DNA of 9,418 nt from an uncultured Lachnospiraceae bacterium (GTDB taxonomy: Bacteria > Bacillota > Clostridia > Lachnospirales > Lachnospiraceae), in assembly GCA_902783395.1 (NCBI GenBank), contig CACZRA010000066.1, positions 1-9,418 of the forward strand, given 5' to 3'. The translations under genes were made by a program, and so were the position numbers. The notes under the pieces were generated by a model. That model did no database searches and had not been told where the DNA came from. It worked only from the letters and a program-made list of their open reading frames with translations. This document shows positions 5,053 through 9,418 of the stretch, in pieces (within the stretch, counting starts at the first letter, position 1; each line of letters starts with the position of its first letter).

Positions 5053-5086
5053 AAGCGCCTGAAGGGAAACCTGTCAGGCGCTTTTG
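5053..5086 (+). terminator. Intrinsic terminator of rplM-rpsI
   Basis: AAGCGCCTGA (5053-5062) and TCAGGCGCTT (5074-5083) form a perfect 10-bp stem. Inside it, AGG/CCT with a GAAA loop (5063-5072) can extend the stem past a bulged G. A short T run (5082-5085) follows. It starts 26 bases after the rpsI stop. Confidence 0.85.
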
Positions 5087-5123
5087 CCTTAAGTGGCATA
5101 GTACAGGAGGAGATCGTGCAGCC

Positions 5124-5711
5124 ATGAACGAAATGAAAAGGATAATACTAGCGAGCGCGTCCCCAAGGAGAAGGGAGCTCCTGGAGCAGGTAGGGATACC
5201 GTTTACGGTCGATACCTCCGATGCGGATGAGACCATGCCTGAGGGATGTGCTCCCGCGGAATATGTCGAGGAGCTTTCAGGAAGGAAGGCCCGGGCAGTC
5301 GCCGGCAGGCATCCCGATGAGATAGTACTGGGAGCCGATACCATAGTGGCACTCGGTGATAAGATCCTCGGAAAGCCGAAGGACAGTGATGAAGCCTATG
5401 ATATGCTTTGCATGCTTTCCGGGAGGACGCATACCGTCTATACAGGTGTGACGATCATATATCCGCAAAAAGGAGCCTCACGGGATATGGATGTATTTCA
5501 CGTACGCACCGATGTCAGAATGTATGCCGCAGATGAGAGGATACTCCGGGACTATGCGGCCTCCAAAGAGCCGCTGGATAAGGCGGGAGCATACGGGATA
5601 CAGGGGAAAGGCGCCGTGCTCGTGGAGAGCATAGACGGAGACTACAGCAATGTAAAGGGGCTTCCTGTCGCCGAAGTGTACAGGAGACTTTGGCCGTTTA
5701 TTTTTTCGTGA
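5124..5711 (+). CDS. maf: Maf family nucleoside triphosphate pyrophosphatase
   Basis: Maf proteins hydrolyse non-canonical or excess nucleoside triphosphates to the monophosphate and pyrophosphate (house-cleaning; overexpression affects septum formation in Bacillus). This 195-residue cytosolic protein has the full signature set: 'ILASASPRRRELL' (residues 8-20), 'GADTIV' (70-75, catalytic Asp72), 'GKPKD' (83-87), 'VYTGV', 'EPLDKAGAYGIQG' (149-161) and 'GDYSNVKGLP' (172-181). It looks intact and probably belongs to the dTTP/UTP-type group, though substrate cannot be settled by eye. The ATG follows AGGAGG (5105-5110) at a rather long 13-base spacing; a second in-frame ATG lies three codons on. 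Its last 14 bases overlap the stop end of the opposite-strand ATPase gene. I see no intrinsic terminator after it. Confidence 0.94.
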   Translation: MNEMKRIILASASPRRRELLEQVGIPFTVDTSDADETMPEGCAPAEYVEELSGRKARAVAGRHPDEIVLGADTIVALGDKILGKPKDSDEAYDMLCMLSGRTHTVYTGVTIIYPQKGASRDMDVFHVRTDVRMYAADERILRDYAASKEPLDKAGAYGIQGKGAVLVESIDGDYSNVKGLPVAEVYRRLWPFIFS

Positions 5712-7653
5712 TCAAGGCCCGTACGGCATTGAGCACACAGAGTATCATCACGCCTACGTCAGCAAATACGGCAAGCCACATGTCCGCCAGTCCGAATGCC
5801 GAGAGTATCAGGCAGAGAAGTTTTACCCCGATCGCAAAACCTATATTTTCCTTTACTATGCGGAGGCATTTCTTTGCTATCCTTATGGCTTCCGCGATCT
5901 TAAGCGGATCATCATCCATCAGTACCACATCGGCGGCCTCTATAGCGGCATCCGATCCCATGGCTCCCATGGCGATGCCGATATCGGCCCTTGACAGCAC
6001 GGGGGCATCGTTTATCCCGTCGCCGACGAAGGCGAGCTTTCCTTTGCCGCTTCTGTTTTCGATAAGGGCATCCACGCGTTCCACCTTGTCAGCCGGAAGA
6101 AGCTCTGAATGGACCTCGTCGATACCGAGCTCTGACGCGACCTTATCCGCGATCTTTGAAGCGTCTCCGGTGAGCATCACGGTCTGCTTTATGCCGCAGG
6201 CCTTGAGGGATTTTATTGCTTCCGCCGAATGAGGTTTTACTATATCCGATATGACTATATGTCCGGCATACACTCCGTCTATGGAGACGTGGATCACCGT
6301 GCCGATGTCATCAGGACACTCCTTGTATGCCGCGCCCACGGAGTTCATCAGCTTTGTATTTCCGACTGCGACGTTCTTTCCGTCAACTACGGCCTTTATC
6401 CCGTGCCCTGCTATCTCTTCTATATCCGATACCCTTGACCGGTCGGGCTCTTCTCCGTAAGCACGTTTGAGGCTGAGGCTTATGGGATGAGAGGAAGCAG
6501 CTTCGGCAAGGGCGGCGATCTCAATGAGCTCACGCTCTTTGAGCGGACTCTGGTGTATTGCGTCCACTTCAAAGTTTCCGGCTGTCAGAGTACCCGTCTT
6601 GTCAAAGACTACGGTATCTGTTTCCGACAGGGTCTCCAGATAGTTTGAGCCCTTTACCAGTATGCCGGCGTGGCTTGCGCCTCCGATGCCCGCAAAGAAG
6701 GTGAGAGGGATGGATACGACCAGCGCGCACGGACAGGAGATCACGAGGAAAGAAAGAGCTCTGTAAATGAAGCTTCCCCACATGGGATCCATATGTAAAA
6801 GCAGACGTACCAACGGCGGAAACACCGCAAGAGCGATCGCGGAACAAACAACCGCCGGAGTATATATCCTGGCGAATTTCGTTATGAAATCCTCCGATCT
6901 TGATTTGCGTGAAGAAGCGTTCTCTACAAGGTCAAGGATCTTTGATACCGTGGATTCACCGAATTCCTTTGTGGTTCTTATCCTGAGAGGAGACGTGAGA
7001 TTGATGCATCCGGATATGACCTCGTCTCCCGTCTGTATCTGTCTCGGAAGGCTCTCGCCGGTGAGCGCGGCCGTATCGAGGGAGCCTGTACCGGAGATTA
7101 TGATACCGTCTATCGGTATCTTTTCTCCGGGATTCACGACTATCTCCGTGCCGATCTCCACTTCGTCCGGATCGACCTGTTCCAGCTTCCCGTCGATCTC
7201 AACATTGGCATAATCGGGTCTAATATCCATGAGCTCCGAGATGTTGCGGCGGCTCTTTCCCACCGCTACGCTCTGGAACCATTCACCCGTCTGATAGAAG
7301 AGCATGACCGCTATCGCCTCGTCATAGTCACCGTGTCCGCCTGTGACATCCTGATATAAGGCAAGCACAACGGCTCCCATGGTCGCTATGGACATGAGCA
7401 GAGATTCGTCCATGGGCTGGCGGTTTTTTATCCCCTTAAGGGCTTTGCGGAGCACATCATGTCCTATGATAAGATATGGGATCATGAAAAGGACAAAGTG
7501 CAGGACGGGATAAACCCGGAAGAAAAATGTGCCTGAAGCATAGGAAATACAGGCTGCGGCAATACTTACGCCTTCATCCGAAAAATGCAGCGCGGCAAGA
7601 AGTATGGCCGTAATGATGATCCTGCAAAGGTTCCGCTTCTGTTTCTTATTCAT
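5698..7653 (-). CDS. cadA: P1B-2-type Zn/Cd/Pb efflux ATPase without N-terminal metal domain
   Basis: This 651-residue membrane pump uses ATP to export divalent soft metals. In order it shows N-terminal membrane helices (within about 10-125), the actuator domain with TGES (198-201), the metal-site helix 'SCPCALV' with CPC at 307-309, the phosphorylation motif DKTGTLT (D351), the HP motif of heavy-metal pumps (389-390), TGD (495-497), GDGINDAP (544-551), and last helices with N603, K611 and DVG (D632). The CPC, late-helix Lys and DxG are the Zn/Cd/Pb (ZntA/CadA) signature rather than copper. It has no fused HMA domain; a separate HMA protein is encoded 34 bases upstream, apparently in the same operon. 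The start has only a weak purine-rich site. The stop lies inside the end of maf on the other strand. Confidence 0.94.
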   Translation of the reverse strand: MNKKQKRNLCRIIITAILLAALHFSDEGVSIAAACISYASGTFFFRVYPVLHFVLFMIPYLIIGHDVLRKALKGIKNRQPMDESLLMSIATMGAVVLALYQDVTGGHGDYDEAIAVMLFYQTGEWFQSVAVGKSRRNISELMDIRPDYANVEIDGKLEQVDPDEVEIGTEIVVNPGEKIPIDGIIISGTGSLDTAALTGESLPRQIQTGDEVISGCINLTSPLRIRTTKEFGESTVSKILDLVENASSRKSRSEDFITKFARIYTPAVVCSAIALAVFPPLVRLLLHMDPMWGSFIYRALSFLVISCPCALVVSIPLTFFAGIGGASHAGILVKGSNYLETLSETDTVVFDKTGTLTAGNFEVDAIHQSPLKERELIEIAALAEAASSHPISLSLKRAYGEEPDRSRVSDIEEIAGHGIKAVVDGKNVAVGNTKLMNSVGAAYKECPDDIGTVIHVSIDGVYAGHIVISDIVKPHSAEAIKSLKACGIKQTVMLTGDASKIADKVASELGIDEVHSELLPADKVERVDALIENRSGKGKLAFVGDGINDAPVLSRADIGIAMGAMGSDAAIEAADVVLMDDDPLKIAEAIRIAKKCLRIVKENIGFAIGVKLLCLILSAFGLADMWLAVFADVGVMILCVLNAVRALITKK

Positions 7654-7687
7654 GGGGTGATTGCTCTCTTTCTGTCAGACGTTTTCC

Positions 7688-7906
7688 TTATATATAGATC
7701 TCGCAGTCGTCTTCTACTTTTTTGCAGCTTTTCAGCACTCTCGGCATGACCTCCCCGGGATCCGCTCCGTCTTCAAATTCCACGTTCATCTTAAGCGTCA
7801 TGAAATTTACGACGGCATCCTTCACGCCTTCGGTCTTCTTTGCCGCTTCCTCCATCTTTGCCGCACAGTTTGCGCAGTCCACTTCGATCTTATAGCTTTT
7901 TTTCAT
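7688..7906 (-). CDS. Stand-alone HMA-domain metal-binding protein
   Basis: This 72-residue protein is a single ferredoxin-like heavy-metal-associated domain, with 'VDCANCAAKMEEA' carrying the CxxC metal ligands at C11 and C14. Two further cysteines near the end ('SCKKVEDDCEIYI') and nearby acidic residues could add ligands. It is like the N-terminal domain of CadA/ZntA pumps, but here it is free. It is first in the reverse-strand operon, with GGAGG five bases before its ATG, and the ATPase follows 34 bases on. The likely role is to pass zinc or cadmium to the pump, or to buffer or regulate it; a copper chaperone is less likely given the pump's Zn/Cd signature. Specificity is inferred from the neighbour. 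Confidence 0.88.
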   Translation of the reverse strand: MKKSYKIEVDCANCAAKMEEAAKKTEGVKDAVVNFMTLKMNVEFEDGADPGEVMPRVLKSCKKVEDDCEIYI

Positions 7907-7927
7907 AGCTGCCTCCTTTTTCTTTTC

Positions 7928-7953
7928 AACAATTAAACGATTGTTTAATTGTT
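7928..7953. promoter_or_regulatory. Perfect 11-4-11 palindrome, probable ArsR-family operator
   Basis: AACAATTAAAC (7928-7938) and GTTTAATTGTT (7943-7953) are perfect inverted repeats around a GATT spacer. Size, AT-richness and layout fit SmtB/CadC/CzrA-type operators. It covers the predicted start region of the reverse promoter and the -35 box of the forward promoter, so one bound dimer could block both. The probable ligand is the ArsR protein encoded from 9171. Confidence 0.82.
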
Positions 7954-7969
7954 TAGATTATATTATACT
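7941..7969 (+). promoter_or_regulatory. Probable promoter of the acyltransferase-arsR operon
   Basis: TTGTTT (7941-7946), 17 bp, then TATACT (7964-7969). The -35 box is within the palindrome and the -10 overlaps the reverse promoter's -10 region. This gives a compact divergent control region with a start near 7976. Confidence 0.55.
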
Positions 7970-7986
7970 TATACTGATGTTGTCAA
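7957..7986 (-). promoter_or_regulatory. Promoter of the HMA-cadA operon
   Basis: Read on the reverse strand, a perfect TTGACA (7981-7986) lies 18 bp before a perfect TATAAT (7957-7962). Transcription would start near 7950, inside the palindrome, as expected for metal-inducible repression. Confidence 0.82.
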
Positions 7987-8047
7987 CGGGAGGTTGCCGG
8001 GGCCTGCGGCATCGGTGCAGCTTTGGCATGATGGATATCAGTGATCT

Positions 8048-9187
8048 ATGGAAGAAAAAGCAACGAAAAATCTGACGGATCCTTTTGCTTATATTAAGAC
8101 AGCCGCCGCTCTGTCTGTTTTTCTGATACACGTGAGAGTTTTCAGTTCGATGCACGGATATCAGATAACCGGCAGCAACTGGTTTATGAAAACGGCGGGA
8201 CACGGCGCGGTATGGGTCTTCTTTTTCTTAAGCGGATATTATAATATAGGCGGTTTTCTGGGGAAGGAGCCGAAGTATGACCTTTCGTTTCAGGGCGTGA
8301 TCCGTTTTTATCTGAGAAGGTTTTTCAAGATCCTTCTGCCTGTATGGTGTTTTTATCTGATAGCGCTCACTGTATCGGAGCCTGCCTTTGTTACCCTTTA
8401 TCCAAAGACGGTATTAAGGCTGCTTACATTTACCTATACCGGAGAGCCGGGCTGCAGCAGCATAGCGGCAACCTGGTATGTATCAACTCTTGCCTGGCTT
8501 TATCTTCTGACTCCTCTTGCCGCGGTTGTCTGCAGGAAGCTTGATGGAGCAGACGGGATCATCCATATCCTTTCCGTTTTCGCAGCCGCAGCCGCTCTGG
8601 GATTTACGGGACGCATACTTCTTTTATTTTCCGGAGCCGACTGGACGCAGGAGGTGTTTGTCCCGTTTTACTGCAATATAGATCTTTACCTTTGCGGAGC
8701 ACTATCCTTTATGATCGCAAAGCGGAAGAGGCTTCCTTTTGACGGAAGGATTTCCTATATCCTTTCCATCGCGGTTTTCACCGTGCTCCTGACGGTCCAT
8801 AACCGCATATACTATCTGGAGGAGCTTGATGCGGGATATATCACGGTCTATGGATACATCATGCCTACCGTATATGTGATCGTCATGATCATTATATGTC
8901 TTTTGGCAGAGAGCGCCGGATACCGCTATGAGAGGGTAAGCATCGCCTGCGTACGCAGGAATCCCTTCCGTCTCATCGATGCCTTCAGTATGATATCGTT
9001 TGAATTCTACCTAATCCATTCCATGATACTTTTCCATCTGTCCACGTTAATACCGGGAACTGACGGATCGTCATACAACCGGAATCTGGCTCTGGCAGGG
9101 TTCTGTATCACGGTTTTGTGGTCTTTGCTTTTTAAGAAGGCCACCTCTTTCAGGACACCGGGAGGTAAGCATGAAGCTGCCGCATGA
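8048..9187 (+). CDS. Membrane acyltransferase, AT3 family
   Basis: AT3 (acyltransferase family 3) proteins move acyl groups, often acetyl, from the cytoplasm onto surface sugars, lipids or cell-wall polymers. This 379-residue protein appears to have about ten membrane helices. Hallmarks are 'YIKTAAALSVFLIHV' (H28 at the usual active-site position), 'VWVFFFLSGYY', the basic 'FYLRRFFKILLPVW', 'ATWYVSTLAWLYLLTPL' and the late 'EFYLIHSMILF'. The usual Arg in the first helix motif is Lys here. The ATG is the first possible start, since an in-frame stop lies two codons upstream, but it has no convincing ribosome binding site. The arsR-like gene overlaps its end by 17 bases, so the two are co-transcribed and divergent from the metal pump. 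The acceptor is unknown; a cell-envelope target is inferred. Confidence 0.87.
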   Translation: MEEKATKNLTDPFAYIKTAAALSVFLIHVRVFSSMHGYQITGSNWFMKTAGHGAVWVFFFLSGYYNIGGFLGKEPKYDLSFQGVIRFYLRRFFKILLPVWCFYLIALTVSEPAFVTLYPKTVLRLLTFTYTGEPGCSSIAATWYVSTLAWLYLLTPLAAVVCRKLDGADGIIHILSVFAAAAALGFTGRILLLFSGADWTQEVFVPFYCNIDLYLCGALSFMIAKRKRLPFDGRISYILSIAVFTVLLTVHNRIYYLEELDAGYITVYGYIMPTVYVIVMIIICLLAESAGYRYERVSIACVRRNPFRLIDAFSMISFEFYLIHSMILFHLSTLIPGTDGSSYNRNLALAGFCITVLWSLLFKKATSFRTPGGKHEAAA

Positions 9188-9418
9188 TCACGGAAATAAT
9201 GATGAAATAAAAGATCTCCTCTGTGAAATGCCGAGTCTTGAGGGCTTTGCCGCGGCTTCGGATATCTTCAGGCTTCTGGGGGATCCTTCACGGGTTAAGC
9301 TTTTCTGGCTGCTCTGCCATACCGAGGAATGCGTGACGGATCTTGCGGCCATGATGGATATGTCCGCTCCGGCGCTTTCGCATCATCTGAGATTCCTTAA
9401 GGCCTCCGGGCTGATAAT
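9171..9418 (+). CDS. ArsR/SmtB-family metal-responsive repressor (3' truncated)
   Basis: The first 82 residues are present before the window ends. They form the start of an ArsR-type winged helix: 'ASDIFRLLGDPSRVKLFWLLC', then 'EECVTDLAAMMDMSAPALSHHLRFLKASGLI', the latter containing the recognition helix (SHHLRFLK). C49 and C54 lie where CadC and SmtB relatives have their thiol metal site (ELCVCDL motif), and N-terminal His5 and His7 could add ligands. The C-terminal helix, which would show a CzrA-type zinc site, is missing. GGAGG is five bases before the ATG, inside the acyltransferase gene, and the reading frames overlap by 17 bases. It probably binds the palindrome about 1.2 kb upstream and releases it when zinc, cadmium or lead binds, thereby regulating the pump and itself. 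Confidence 0.92.
   Translation, partial: MKLPHDHGNNDEIKDLLCEMPSLEGFAAASDIFRLLGDPSRVKLFWLLCHTEECVTDLAAMMDMSAPALSHHLRFLKASGLI

Noticed and set aside
5690..5710. T-rich stretch at the maf end as a terminator
   Set aside because: The T run has only a trivial GGCC palindrome before it, no real stem.
5690..6232. Forward open frame opposite the 3' half of cadA
   Set aside because: The product is Ser/Ala/Pro-rich without motifs and mirrors the conserved ATPase sequence on the other strand.

Overview
The window looks like part of the chromosome of a low-to-mid GC Clostridia, most likely Lachnospiraceae. I base this on strong AGGAGG ribosome binding sites, heavy AGA/AGG/ATA codon use, the rpmG-secE-nusG-rplK-rplA order, a Firmicutes-type L1 operator, and a CadA/ArsR pair typical of gut and rumen Clostridia. 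The genus is not determined.

Left part (1-2857): the 3' end of a UDP-galactopyranose mutase gene is followed by a strong extended -10 promoter. This drives rpmG (L33), secE and nusG, then rplK (L11) and rplA (L1), ending in an intrinsic terminator. A 254-base gap between nusG and rplK holds two things. The first is a compact element of about 165 nt, closed by an 11-bp perfect inverted repeat that includes the nusG stop codon and encloses three long hairpins (a predicted four-way junction). The second is a good match to the L1-binding operator, through which L1 represses its own operon. A short hairpin next to the rplK ribosome binding site nearly repeats part of the first element.

Middle (2820-5083): a CapA/PgsA-like lipoprotein gene overlaps the rplA stop codon (ATGA). 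Its signal-peptide codons are the same bases as the rplA terminator hairpin. Next comes an rplM-rpsI operon with a consensus promoter and a possible L13 leader, ending in a terminator. The usual rplJ-rplL partners of rplK-rplA are absent, so the standard ribosomal gene order is broken or rearranged here.

Right part (5124-9418): a Maf nucleotide pyrophosphatase gene converges on, and overlaps, a reverse-strand operon for zinc/cadmium/lead efflux. That operon encodes a free-standing HMA metal-binding protein and a P1B-2 ATPase lacking its own HMA domain. Divergent from it is a forward operon of a membrane acyltransferase (AT3) and an ArsR-family metal sensor, truncated by the window end. A perfect 11-4-11 palindrome sits between the two operons and overlaps both predicted promoters, so the ArsR protein probably controls both sides. 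This would place a cell-surface acyltransferase under metal control.

Most genes are ordinary. The parts most worth a second look are the nusG-rplK structured element, the terminator embedded in a signal peptide, and the metal-responsive acyltransferase.
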